From Spirochaetota bacterium (GTDB taxonomy: Bacteria > Spirochaetota > Spirochaetia > SPDA01 > B32-G16), in assembly GCA_003645645.1 (NCBI GenBank), contig QNBH01000005.1:1-44901 (forward strand): a DNA stretch of 44,901 nucleotides, read 5' to 3'. The notes under the pieces are model-generated. The model did not search any database. It saw only the letters and a program-made list of their open reading frames with translations, and was not told the DNA's origin. Positions 34,961 to 43,893 of the stretch are shown piece by piece. The stretch's first letter is position 1. Each line of letters starts with the position of its first letter. The translations under genes and the position numbers were made by a program.

Positions 34961-35346
34961 TTAATCGGGAAGTCTTGCAATACAGGTGATTTCGACTTTA
35001 CTGTCTCCGTAAAGCCTCGGTGATTCGGTCGTCGTTCTGGCCGGGTAATGTGATTCTTTAAAAAACAAAGAGTAGGCGTAATCCATGGAGTCGAAATCAT
35101 CGAAGTTTGACAGATGATATCAACCCTTACTATACTGCTTATGTCGGCACCGATTTCTTTCAAAATATTGCCGATTGTATTCAACACAACCCGGGTCTCC
35201 TTCTCCACATCACCGAGTACTTCCCTACCCTCCGGAACATCAGCAGCTACAATCCCGGACAAATAGGCATATCTATCGTCAACAACAACCCAGTTGAATG
35301 GCGATTCCGGCGATGGCATGGATTTAGGAACAATAGGACGAATCAT
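34961..35346 (-). pseudogene. ridA: RidA-family deaminase gene with a one-base frameshift
   Basis: The first 83 codons read as RidA (WVVVDDRYAYLSGIVAAD, LNTIGNILKEIGADISSIVRVDIICQTS). At about 35098 the similarity moves to another frame, which continues FDSMDYAYSLFFKESHYPARTT and ends GDSKVEITCIARLPD at a stop at 34961. The track ORF misses this tail. One missing base in the Ser codon after CQT explains it; restored, the protein has 128 residues, the usual length, and keeps the family Arg in YPART. RidA hydrolyses reactive enamines and imines. The Shine-Dalgarno is excellent (AGGAGG, seven bases). Either a recent mutation or a sequence error; no homopolymer is at the break. Confidence 0.82.
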
Positions 35347-35391
35347 CTCATCACCTCCTTCATTCTTTGATCAGTGACCTTAACAGCTCTC

Positions 35392-35421
35392 ATTATAAGG
35401 TTTACTTAATGCTGTTGACAA
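35392..35421 (-). promoter_or_regulatory. Promoter for ridA
   Basis: On the minus strand TTGTCA (35421-35416), 18 bases, TATAAT (35397-35392), about 45 bases before the ridA ATG. Confidence 0.55.
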
Positions 35422-35510
35422 CCGACATGCAACAATAATTTTGAATTACTTACCCATGAGGCAACCAACCTTAAAAACCAAGTGCCTGGATCGGAAAACA
35501 AACAGAATTA

Positions 35511-35540
35511 TTGCACAATCCGACTATACTCTGATATAAT
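35511..35540 (+). promoter_or_regulatory. Promoter for the activase gene
   Basis: TTGCAC (35511-35516), 18 bases, TATAAT (35535-35540), then a leader of about 28-33 bases with GGAGG upstream of the ATG at 35574. It is back to back with the ridA promoter. Confidence 0.55.
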
Positions 35541-35573
35541 TTGCTCTAAATCGTGCGGAGGGTGGTTCTCCCT

Positions 35574-38500
35574 ATGAGTCTTCACTATTACTGGATCGGT
35601 GTGGATGTAGGCTCTACAACGGTAAAGATTGCGGTAGTAGACCCTGAAACAAAAAATCTTCTCTTTTCACTGTATAGACGACATTATGCAGAACCGGCAA
35701 AAACCCTGTTATCCATGCTAACAGAAGCACACGAAAGGTTTCCCGATATACCGTTTAAGGTGGCGGTTTGCGGAAGCGGGGGGATACCGATTGCAGAAAA
35801 GCTTGGCGCCTTTTTTATTCAGGAGGTGGTAGCCAACTCCATAGCGGTTAGAACTTTTTATAAGAATGCCGGCACTGCCATTGAGATAGGAGGTCAGGAT
35901 GCAAAGATAATTTTTTTCGGCTACAACCCTTCCACCGGTCAATTGATTGCAGAGGATATGCGGATGAACGGCAGTTGTGCGGGCGGGACGGGAGCATTCA
36001 TCGATCAGATAGCCGAGCTTCTAAACATAAAACCGGAAGACTTCGGAAGACTTGCAGAAAAAGGCAAATATGTCCATGAAATATCGGGCAGATGCGGAGT
36101 CTTTGCAAAGACAGACATACAACCCCTCCTGAATAAGGGTGTTAGAATCGAAGATATTGCCCTTTCAACTTTTCACGCCATTGCGAAGCAGACCATCGGC
36201 GGACTCGCTCAGGGGAAAAAAATATCTCCTCCCGTAATTTTCGAAGGAGGGCCTTTTAATTTCTATCCTTCTCTGAGGAGGGTATTCTCCGGCCGCCTCT
36301 GTTTAAAAGAAGAAGAAATTATAATCCCCGAAGAACCGGAAGTTTTTATAGCTCAGGGTGCAGCACTTTCTATCGGAGTAATGTTTGCCGATCATACCTC
36401 CGGCTATAAGCAGGAGAGTTCTCTAAAAGCCTTAAAAGATTCTCTAAAGTTTAAGGATTTTTCCAAAGACAGTGTTAAGTTAAGATTTTTTGATTCCCCC
36501 GAAGAAGAGAAAGAGTTTCTTAAAAGGCACAATCAATCTACACCTGCCGAGCGGGAAATATCTTCCTGCTCGGAACTGAAAGTTTTTTTAGGCATAGATG
36601 CCGGCTCCACAACCACCAAGCTCGTGCTTCTCGATGAAGAGGGATGTGTGGTAGATTCCTTTTATTCCGGCAACTTCGGCGAGCCCATTAAGATTATCAG
36701 GGATGCACTCCTTGAAATAGAAGAAAAATATAGAAACAGAGGGATAAAACTTAATATACTCGGTGCAGGTACCACCGGATACGGAGAACTCCTCTTTGCC
36801 AGAGCATTCAACGCCGATTACCACAATGTGGAAACAATTGCTCACGCAGAGGCAGCCCGTAAGTATTCTCCCGATGTTAACTTTATTCTCGACATCGGGG
36901 GGCAAGACATGAAAGCCATAACTCTAAAACAAGGGATTGTTACGGGTATTGTACTTAACGAAGCCTGCTCTGCAGGTTGCGGCTCTTTTATCGAAACCTA
37001 TGCAAAATCTCTGGGAATTAAAGCCGACCAGATTTCGGAGCTTGCCTTCAGGGCAGAGAACCCTTCCCGCCTTGGATCCAGATGTACTGTGTTTATGAAC
37101 AGCTCTATTGTAACCGAACAGAAAAACGGTAAAACCGTAGAGGATATCCTTGCAGGTATAAGCAGATCGATTATAGAAAATGTTTTTACAAAAGTTATAA
37201 GGTTAACAAATCCCGATCTTCTCGGGGACAAAATAGTCGTACAGGGAGGTACTTTTAAAAACAACGCAGTCTTAAGAGCCTTCGAACAGTACATCGGCAG
37301 AGAGGTAATTCGCCCACCTTATCCCGAGTTAATGGGAGCAATAGGAATAGCTCTCCTCACCATGCAATACATGCAACAAAACTGCAATGGTAACAACAAA
37401 AGCAGGTTCATCGGTTTTGAAGAGCTTAAAAATCTGGATTACGAGAAGAAACCCGAGCTTATCTGTCCCTTTTGCTCGAACAGCTGTAAACGTACTCTGA
37501 TTTTATTCTCAAACGGGACTCGCTATATTACTGGCAACAGGTGCGAAAGGGGAGAGATTATGGGTGAGCCTTCCGACCCTGAGGTAAAAGAGAAGATTCG
37601 CCGAAAAGAGCTCAGCCGTAGAGAAGTTGCGGACCTGGTGAAGATTCAGAACAGGTTGATCCTATCCGATTACAACAGAAGGGGAAACGTCTCCCGCCCC
37701 CATAGAGGCACCATCGGTATCCCCAGGGTTCTCGAGCTGTGGGCAAGTTTACCCTTCTGGAAAACTCTGTTTAGTGCTGCAGGATTTAGGGTGATAGTAT
37801 CTCCTCGAAGCACCTACGAAATCTTTGAAAACAGTCTTCCCTCGATTACATCCGATACAATATGTTTCCCCGCAAAGATAGTCCACGGACATGTAAAGGA
37901 GCTCGTAAAAAAAAGGGTAGACAGGATTTTCATGCCCATGATGATTCGAATCCCAAAAGAGAACAGGACTGCAGGAGGTACCCATACATGCTCTATCGTA
38001 CAGGGCTATCCCCTGGTGGTAGCCAAAACGGATGCACCGGATAATATAAACGGTATCACTCTGGATACCCCCTGTTTCCACTGGTACAACAGTAAGCTTA
38101 AAAAAAGACAAACAATAGATTTTCTGGTAAATACCTTAGGAGTATCTCATAAGGAAGCGCAAAGAGCTTTCAGTGAAGCCGATAGGGCACTCTCTTTATA
38201 CAGAAAAACCGTTGTCTTTGAAGGGAAGAAAGTGATAGATTCGCTTAAAGGCAAAGAGGATTTTGCCGTTGTGTTTGCCTGCAGACCCTATCATCTGGAT
38301 GAGCTGGTTAATCACAATCTATCAACCTATTTTACAGCTCTTGGCATTCCTGTACTTACTCTTGAGTCTTTACCCGGGATTCACAGGCAGGATTTAAGCA
38401 AAGTTCGTCTTGAGACCACCATACCCTACCATGTTAGGATGTTAGGCGGTGCCCTCTACACTGCAAAACAACCCAACCTCGAAATGGTGCAAATTGTAAG

Positions 38501-39992
38501 TTTCGGGTGTGGACACGATGCTGTATTGACCGATGAAATAGCCCGCATATTGAGAGAGACTGCGGGTAAGGAGTTACTTGTACTCAAACTCGATGAAAGC
38601 GAGATATCCGGTCCTCTTAATATCCGGATAAAATCTTTCATCGAAACCGTGAAAAGGAAACGGCAACTGAGGTTAAAAGCCGGGGAAAAATCCTCCTACA
38701 GAGAGCTGGGAGAGACGTTCTCTACTAAATTCAGTAAAAAAGACAGAGAAAGAAAAACGATTCTTGCACCCAATCTATCTCCGTCGTTCTCCAAAATAAG
38801 TGCAGCGGTAACAAGGAAATTGGGATACAAGGTTTTACAGATTCCCATAGCCGATCAAATGGCAATAGAACTGGGTAAGAAGTACGTCCATAACGATATA
38901 TGCTATCCAGCTCAGATCAATATTGGAGAGGCACTGGCAGCCCTGGAAAGGGGTCTTGTACATCCCGATTCCGTCGCTCTGGGTCTTGCAAAGAATTGCG
39001 AAGACTGCCGGGCGGGACAGTATGCAGCTCTTGCTCGAAAAGCTCTGGATGATGCAGGCTATACGCAGATTCCAATTGTTACTACAGGAACAGATACAAA
39101 GAACATGCATCCGGGCTTTAAGCTTGGTCTTAAGTTTCAGTTGAACATGGTCTGGGGATTATGTTTTATAGACGGATTGGAGACAATGCGAAGAACACTT
39201 CGCCCATACGAATTAAACCAGGGAGATGTGGATAGAACTTTCAATTGTGTGCTCGATGATGTATGCGAAGCTCTAACCGTGAGTACAAAGGAGGCTATGC
39301 AAGCCTTCAGGGGGGGAGTGCATGAGTTTAACAGGATCCCTGTAGATAGGAGGATTAAAAAGCCAAAAATAGGTATTGTAGGAGAAATACTTCTTAACTA
39401 CCACCCCTCATCCAATCTCTTTCTGGAAAGGTATCTTGAAAGCCATGGGATGGAGGTGGTAATACCGCCCATGCTGGATTTTTTCCGACGCTCTTACCTG
39501 ATAGAAATGGACAAAGCCAGGAGAAAGCTTGTTCCGAATCCCTTTTTAACGGGAATAACGGCTTCGCTGGCGAATCGAATCATCGGAATGATAAAAACGA
39601 AGGTTGATAGGGCTCTGCAGGAGTTCAGGTTAGATATAAGAAGGGCTTCCATAGATAAATTGATCGAAAATATCAGGGGTTTTATAGATATTTCTTACAT
39701 CGTAGGAGAAGGATGGCTGTTACCTGCAGAGATTATTCAGATGATAAAGGAAGGAATAAATCATTTTATAATAGTTCAGCCCTTCGGTTGTCTGCCCAAT
39801 CACATCACGGGAAGGGGAGTGCTAAAGGCCATAAAAGATATGTATCCCCATGTACAGATTCTATGCCTGGATTACGACCCCGATACAAGCCTCGCAAATA
39901 TAGAAAACAGGTTGCAGATGTTGATCATAAATGCGAGAGAGTACTACAGGACCACAGACACCAGGAGACAACTGCTAAATAAATCGGCATGA
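35574..39992 (+). CDS. Large acyl-CoA dehydratase activase-related protein (two BcrAD/BadFG ASKHA domains plus DUF2229)
   Basis: The ATG at 35574 is preferred over the track's GTG at 35553, because GGAGG lies between them. About 1472 residues. ASKHA domain 1 (GVDVGSTTVK, GGQDAKII, NGSCAGGTGAFID, GRCGVFAKTD) is followed by ASKHA domain 2 from about 338 (GIDAGSTTTK, GGQDMKAI, NEACSAGCGSFIE, SRCTVFMNSS); cysteines in both match the [4Fe-4S] ligands of HgdC-type activators. Then CPFCSNSC near 630, a DUF2229-like region from about 712 (IGIPRVLELWASLPFWKTLF), and an HgdB-like C-terminal part. Such proteins use ATP to inject electrons into a partner; the substrate is unknown and no dehydratase gene is adjacent. 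Confidence 0.85.
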   Translation: MSLHYYWIGVDVGSTTVKIAVVDPETKNLLFSLYRRHYAEPAKTLLSMLTEAHERFPDIPFKVAVCGSGGIPIAEKLGAFFIQEVVANSIAVRTFYKNAGTAIEIGGQDAKIIFFGYNPSTGQLIAEDMRMNGSCAGGTGAFIDQIAELLNIKPEDFGRLAEKGKYVHEISGRCGVFAKTDIQPLLNKGVRIEDIALSTFHAIAKQTIGGLAQGKKISPPVIFEGGPFNFYPSLRRVFSGRLCLKEEEIIIPEEPEVFIAQGAALSIGVMFADHTSGYKQESSLKALKDSLKFKDFSKDSVKLRFFDSPEEEKEFLKRHNQSTPAEREISSCSELKVFLGIDAGSTTTKLVLLDEEGCVVDSFYSGNFGEPIKIIRDALLEIEEKYRNRGIKLNILGAGTTGYGELLFARAFNADYHNVETIAHAEAARKYSPDVNFILDIGGQDMKAITLKQGIVTGIVLNEACSAGCGSFIETYAKSLGIKADQISELAFRAENPSRLGSRCTVFMNSSIVTEQKNGKTVEDILAGISRSIIENVFTKVIRLTNPDLLGDKIVVQGGTFKNNAVLRAFEQYIGREVIRPPYPELMGAIGIALLTMQYMQQNCNGNNKSRFIGFEELKNLDYEKKPELICPFCSNSCKRTLILFSNGTRYITGNRCERGEIMGEPSDPEVKEKIRRKELSRREVADLVKIQNRLILSDYNRRGNVSRPHRGTIGIPRVLELWASLPFWKTLFSAAGFRVIVSPRSTYEIFENSLPSITSDTICFPAKIVHGHVKELVKKRVDRIFMPMMIRIPKENRTAGGTHTCSIVQGYPLVVAKTDAPDNINGITLDTPCFHWYNSKLKKRQTIDFLVNTLGVSHKEAQRAFSEADRALSLYRKTVVFEGKKVIDSLKGKEDFAVVFACRPYHLDELVNHNLSTYFTALGIPVLTLESLPGIHRQDLSKVRLETTIPYHVRMLGGALYTAKQPNLEMVQIVSFGCGHDAVLTDEIARILRETAGKELLVLKLDESEISGPLNIRIKSFIETVKRKRQLRLKAGEKSSYRELGETFSTKFSKKDRERKTILAPNLSPSFSKISAAVTRKLGYKVLQIPIADQMAIELGKKYVHNDICYPAQINIGEALAALERGLVHPDSVALGLAKNCEDCRAGQYAALARKALDDAGYTQIPIVTTGTDTKNMHPGFKLGLKFQLNMVWGLCFIDGLETMRRTLRPYELNQGDVDRTFNCVLDDVCEALTVSTKEAMQAFRGGVHEFNRIPVDRRIKKPKIGIVGEILLNYHPSSNLFLERYLESHGMEVVIPPMLDFFRRSYLIEMDKARRKLVPNPFLTGITASLANRIIGMIKTKVDRALQEFRLDIRRASIDKLIENIRGFIDISYIVGEGWLLPAEIIQMIKEGINHFIIVQPFGCLPNHITGRGVLKAIKDMYPHVQILCLDYDPDTSLANIENRLQMLIINAREYYRTTDTRRQLLNKSA

Positions 39993-40008
39993 AAAAGAGG
40001 ATAACCGA

Positions 40009-41169
40009 ATGCACAAAGAGAGAATCCTGTTTCTCTTTCTTAAGACAGGAGGGGGGCACATTTCGGCCGCAAGGGCACTTTCGAGGCGAATAGAAGAGCT
40101 ATACGGGAATAATGCAGAGACCTTCCTTCTGGATCCGATTCCTCCGGGACAAGCCTGGGCAAGGACAGTGCTGGAAGATGGTTACAGGTTCGCCTCCAAT
40201 ATATTTTCCCCCTCCTGGATTCTTCTGTTTGAAATATCCCGGTCTAAATGGATAAGGTTACTCGAAAACACGGCAATGACCCTTCTTTCAGGGAATACAA
40301 TCGCCCGTGAAATAAAAAAACACAGTATAACAAAAGTGGTCATTCTTCACTTTCTGCTGATATATCCCGCACATCACGCAATAAAGAAGCTTGATAAAAA
40401 GATCCCTGCACTTATAGTAATAACAGATCCATTCTCCGTTCACAGCCTTTGGTTCGGGAAACCACAAATTCCAAGAATTGTTTTCTCCGATCAGGCAATT
40501 AGAGAGGGTGTTGAGAATTACAATATTTCCCCAAAAAAAATATACAAGTTTCCCCTTATTCTACGCAGACAGTTCGAAACACCCCTTTCTGACAATGAGA
40601 GGATTGAGAAAAGAAGGGAGTTGGGATTCTCAACGGAGAAACCTCTGCTCCTCTTCGCGGGTGGCGGCGAGGGACTACCAAAGGGAGAGAAATATGTAAA
40701 AGCCTTCCTTCGATCTTCCATCGATGCAGAAATTGCCGTTGTATGTGGTAACAATATCTCACAGAAGAAGAGGATTCAGCAGTTGTGCTCCCGTTTCCCC
40801 CATAAAAAAGTAACGGTTTACGGTTATATAGATTTCATGTTTGAACTCATGAATATGGCAGACATTATAATAGCCAAAGGTGGTCCTGCAACGGTAATGG
40901 AAGTTCTAATATTAAAAAAACCTCTCATAGTAACTCAGTATGTGTACGGTCAGGAGAGGGGAAATGTGGATTTTCTCCTTAAAAACGGCGTAGGATACTA
41001 CATTGATAACCCGAAGGGAATGGTAAAGAAGACGGAATATCTTTTAAAAAATCCTTCCCGTTACAACAGGATGATGAGAAGAATCGAAGCATTGAATATC
41101 CGGAACGGAACCGATCCAGTAGCCCGTTTTATTATAAGCTTCTCTGAAGATCCTCTACATGCTTTTTAA
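40009..41169 (+). CDS. MurG/MGDG-synthase-like glycosyltransferase (GT28 type)
   Basis: 386 residues. N-terminal half opens LFLFLKTGGGHISAARALS, the GGGH loop of monogalactosyldiacylglycerol synthase-like enzymes; the C-terminal half holds LLFAGGGEGLPKGEKYV and the nucleotide-sugar site ADIIIAKGGPATVMEVLILKKPLIV with KGGPAT in place of GG-T-E. Likely transfers a hexose from a UDP-sugar to diacylglycerol in the inner membrane, making a membrane glycolipid. GAGGA seven bases before the ATG; 16 bases downstream of the activase gene. Its 3' end overlaps valS by 38 bases on the other strand. Confidence 0.82.
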   Translation: MHKERILFLFLKTGGGHISAARALSRRIEELYGNNAETFLLDPIPPGQAWARTVLEDGYRFASNIFSPSWILLFEISRSKWIRLLENTAMTLLSGNTIAREIKKHSITKVVILHFLLIYPAHHAIKKLDKKIPALIVITDPFSVHSLWFGKPQIPRIVFSDQAIREGVENYNISPKKIYKFPLILRRQFETPLSDNERIEKRRELGFSTEKPLLLFAGGGEGLPKGEKYVKAFLRSSIDAEIAVVCGNNISQKKRIQQLCSRFPHKKVTVYGYIDFMFELMNMADIIIAKGGPATVMEVLILKKPLIVTQYVYGQERGNVDFLLKNGVGYYIDNPKGMVKKTEYLLKNPSRYNRMMRRIEALNIRNGTDPVARFIISFSEDPLHAF

Positions 41170-43783
41170 GCTTTTCTTTTTTATCGAGAAACTCCGATAG
41201 AATCCTTCTCTGCCTCTCTACCACTTCTGCGGGAGCTTTTTCACTGAAACTTGGGCTTAAGAGCTTTTTTTGTATTCTTGCTATCTCCTTTTCCGAATTT
41301 GATATCTCCCTTTTTAGCTTCTCTACCTCTCTGGGAACGTCGATGAGCTCTTTTATATGGACATAAGCCTCGAACCCCCTGCCGACCACCGGAATACACC
41401 CATCGGTCAGTTTCTCCTCATCGGAGATTATGAGCTCCGAAGCGTTTATGAGCAGTCTGATAAGATCGGTGTGTCGTTTTATAAACTCCTTTGCCTCGAA
41501 ATCCTTCTCCGTCTTTACCCTGACCTTAATTTTCTTTGACGGAGGAATTGTAAACTCGCTTCTTAAGGTTCTTACGGCGACGGTTAACTCCTGTAAAGAT
41601 GCAAATTGATCCGCTATCTCTCCGTGTTCCCTATCCTCCCTCGGCTCCGGGAAAGGTGCGGTTACGATAGTCTCTTCATGCAGGGGTAACTTCTGGTAAA
41701 TCTCTTCGGTTATAAAGGATAGAAAGGGATGCAGGAGCCTTAAGGATTCTTCGAGCAAATACATAAGAAGGGTTACCGCCCTGTTTTTTCGATTTTCGTC
41801 TTCCGAGTAAAGCTCAAGCTTTGACGCTTCTATGTACCAATCACAGAAATCGTTCCAGAAATACTCATAAACCGCCTGTGCCGCATCGTTGAACCTGTAA
41901 GACTCCACTCCCCGGCGGACTCTCTTTACCGCCTCGTTCAACCTGTGAAAAATCCATCTGTCTATCTCTTCCGGCTCAATCTCCTCGAGAGAGAGTAAGG
42001 TTCTTCCTTCAAGGTTCATCAAAAGATAACGCGATGCATTCCATATCTTATTTGCAAACTTTGAACCGAAACGAAAATCCTCCTTATCGAGCAAAATATC
42101 CTGCCCCTGGGCGGCAAGAAAAACCAGGGTAAACTTAAGCGCATCTGCACCAAACTCATCCACTATTTCCAGAGGATCTATTCCGTTACCCAGAGACTTG
42201 GACATTTTTCTCCCCAGTTTATCCCTCACTATGCCGTGGATATAAATATCTCTGAATGGTGCTTTCCCCATAAACTCCATACCGGCCATTATCATCCGGG
42301 CAACCCAGAAAAATATGATCTCGTATCCCGTAACCAGAGCGGAAGTGGGAAAATATTTTTTAAGATCCTCGGTCTCATCCGGCCATCCAAGGGTTGAAAA
42401 TGGCCACAACCACGAGGAGAACCACGTATCCAGCACATCCTCGTCCTGCCGGATATTGTTACCTCCGCAGTGAGAACAGGCTGAGGGGTCTTCCCGGGCT
42501 ACAGTCATTTTGCCACAGTTTTCGCAGTACCAGACGGGAATCCTGTGACCCCACCAGAGCTGTCTGGATATGCACCAGTCTTTTATGTTTACAAGCCAGT
42601 GAGTATAGGTGTTTTCCCATTTTCTGGGGTAAAAAACTATCTCGCCATCCCGCAGGACTTTAAGGGCCTTTTCAGCAAGGGGTTTCATCCGTACAAACCA
42701 CTGCGTGGAGAGGTACGGTTCTATCAATGTGTTGCATCGATAGCAGTGTCCTACCTGATGGGGATGGTCCTCTTCTTTGATAAACAATCCATCGCTCTTT
42801 AAATCCTCTACTACTCTTCTTCTAGCTGTAATAACATCCAGACCCCTGTACTTCTCGGGCACATTCTCGTTTAAAGTTCCGTCGGGATTTAGTATGTTAA
42901 TTTTGGGCAGTCCATGCCGTTCTGCTATCTCCCAGTCATTCTGATCGTGGGCGGGAGTAACTTTGACCGCTCCTGTGCCAAACTCCATATTTACGTAGGA
43001 ATCCTCTACTATGGGAATGGCTCTACCGGTCAGTGGAAGATTTACCATCCTGCCTGCCAGATTTTTGTACCTTCTGTCGTCGGGATGCACTGCAACCGCC
43101 GTATCGCCCAGCATTGTTTCCGGCCTGGTTGTGGCAATCTCGATCTTCCCGCTTCCATCAGCCATGGGATAGTAGTAATGATAGAGTTTCCCCGGTATTT
43201 CGTAGTGTTCCACTTCGTCATCGGAAATTGCAGTACCACAGTTTGAGCACCAGTTTATAAGATAGTTATCCCGATAGATAAGACCCCGTTCGTAAAGGCT
43301 TACAAATACCTCTCTTACCGCCCGGGATAAGCCTTCATCCAGGGTAAACCTCTCTCTTGACCAATCACAGGAGGCACCGATCTTTTTAAGTTGTTCAATG
43401 ATTGTTTTGTGATGTTTCTCTTTTACCTTCCAGGTCTCTTCGAGAAACTTCTCCCTTCCAAGCTCTCTTCTGGAGGTACCCTTCTGCTTGAGCATTTTCT
43501 CCACTACGTTCTGAGTAGCAATACCCGCATGGTCTGTACCCGGTACCCACAGTGTGGGTCTTCCCAGCATTCGGTAATACCTTATAAGTACATCTTGAAG
43601 CACATTATTGAGCCCGTGCCCGAGATGAAGTATTCCGGTAACGTTCGGTGGCGGAATAACTATTACAAAGGGTTCCCTTCCGTTATCTACAGGGATAAAT
43701 AGATTTTTATTCATCCAGAAATCGTAAATGGACTTCTCGAAATCCGCAGGATTGAATGACTTTGGTAACTCCACTGCTTTCAT
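41132..43783 (-). CDS. valS: Valyl-tRNA synthetase
   Basis: 883 residues, full length. Class I signatures PPPNVTGILHLGHG near 47-60 (HIGH) and GRKMSKSLGNGIDP near 527 (KMSKS); the connective editing domain has TTRPETMLGDTAVAVHP; a zinc-type YCENCGKM...CSHCGG insert lies before DVLDTWFSS. The tRNA anticodon-binding region and the C-terminal coiled-coil arm (EVEKLKREISNSEKEIARIQKKLL) are complete. Charges tRNA-Val. The ATG is eight bases after a -10 box with no Shine-Dalgarno. Convergent with the glycosyltransferase gene. Confidence 0.95.
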   Translation of the reverse strand: MKAVELPKSFNPADFEKSIYDFWMNKNLFIPVDNGREPFVIVIPPPNVTGILHLGHGLNNVLQDVLIRYYRMLGRPTLWVPGTDHAGIATQNVVEKMLKQKGTSRRELGREKFLEETWKVKEKHHKTIIEQLKKIGASCDWSRERFTLDEGLSRAVREVFVSLYERGLIYRDNYLINWCSNCGTAISDDEVEHYEIPGKLYHYYYPMADGSGKIEIATTRPETMLGDTAVAVHPDDRRYKNLAGRMVNLPLTGRAIPIVEDSYVNMEFGTGAVKVTPAHDQNDWEIAERHGLPKINILNPDGTLNENVPEKYRGLDVITARRRVVEDLKSDGLFIKEEDHPHQVGHCYRCNTLIEPYLSTQWFVRMKPLAEKALKVLRDGEIVFYPRKWENTYTHWLVNIKDWCISRQLWWGHRIPVWYCENCGKMTVAREDPSACSHCGGNNIRQDEDVLDTWFSSWLWPFSTLGWPDETEDLKKYFPTSALVTGYEIIFFWVARMIMAGMEFMGKAPFRDIYIHGIVRDKLGRKMSKSLGNGIDPLEIVDEFGADALKFTLVFLAAQGQDILLDKEDFRFGSKFANKIWNASRYLLMNLEGRTLLSLEEIEPEEIDRWIFHRLNEAVKRVRRGVESYRFNDAAQAVYEYFWNDFCDWYIEASKLELYSEDENRKNRAVTLLMYLLEESLRLLHPFLSFITEEIYQKLPLHEETIVTAPFPEPREDREHGEIADQFASLQELTVAVRTLRSEFTIPPSKKIKVRVKTEKDFEAKEFIKRHTDLIRLLINASELIISDEEKLTDGCIPVVGRGFEAYVHIKELIDVPREVEKLKREISNSEKEIARIQKKLLSPSFSEKAPAEVVERQRRILSEFLDKKEKLKKHVEDLQRSL

Positions 43784-43791
43784 AGGATGGA

Positions 43792-43820
43792 ATAATAGCA
43801 GATTGCATAAGAACCTTCAA
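43792..43820 (-). promoter_or_regulatory. Candidate promoter giving leaderless valS mRNA
   Basis: On the minus strand TTGAAG (43820-43815), 17 bases, TATTAT (43797-43792), then TCCATCCT and the ATG at 43783. The intervening eight bases contain no purine-rich ribosome site. Confidence 0.55.
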
Positions 43821-43858
43821 GAAAGAGTATCTATGCCCAGCACGATGACAGGAGAGAC

Positions 43859-43888
43859 TTGTTCGTGATATATTTAAAAAGGTAACAT
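43859..43888 (+). promoter_or_regulatory. Possible promoter for the PIMT-like gene
   Basis: TTGTTC (43859-43864), 18 bases, TAACAT (43883-43888), five bases before the ATG at 43894. AAAAAGG further upstream is a weak alternative ribosome site, so this is uncertain. Confidence 0.3.
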
Positions 43889-43893
43889 AGAAG

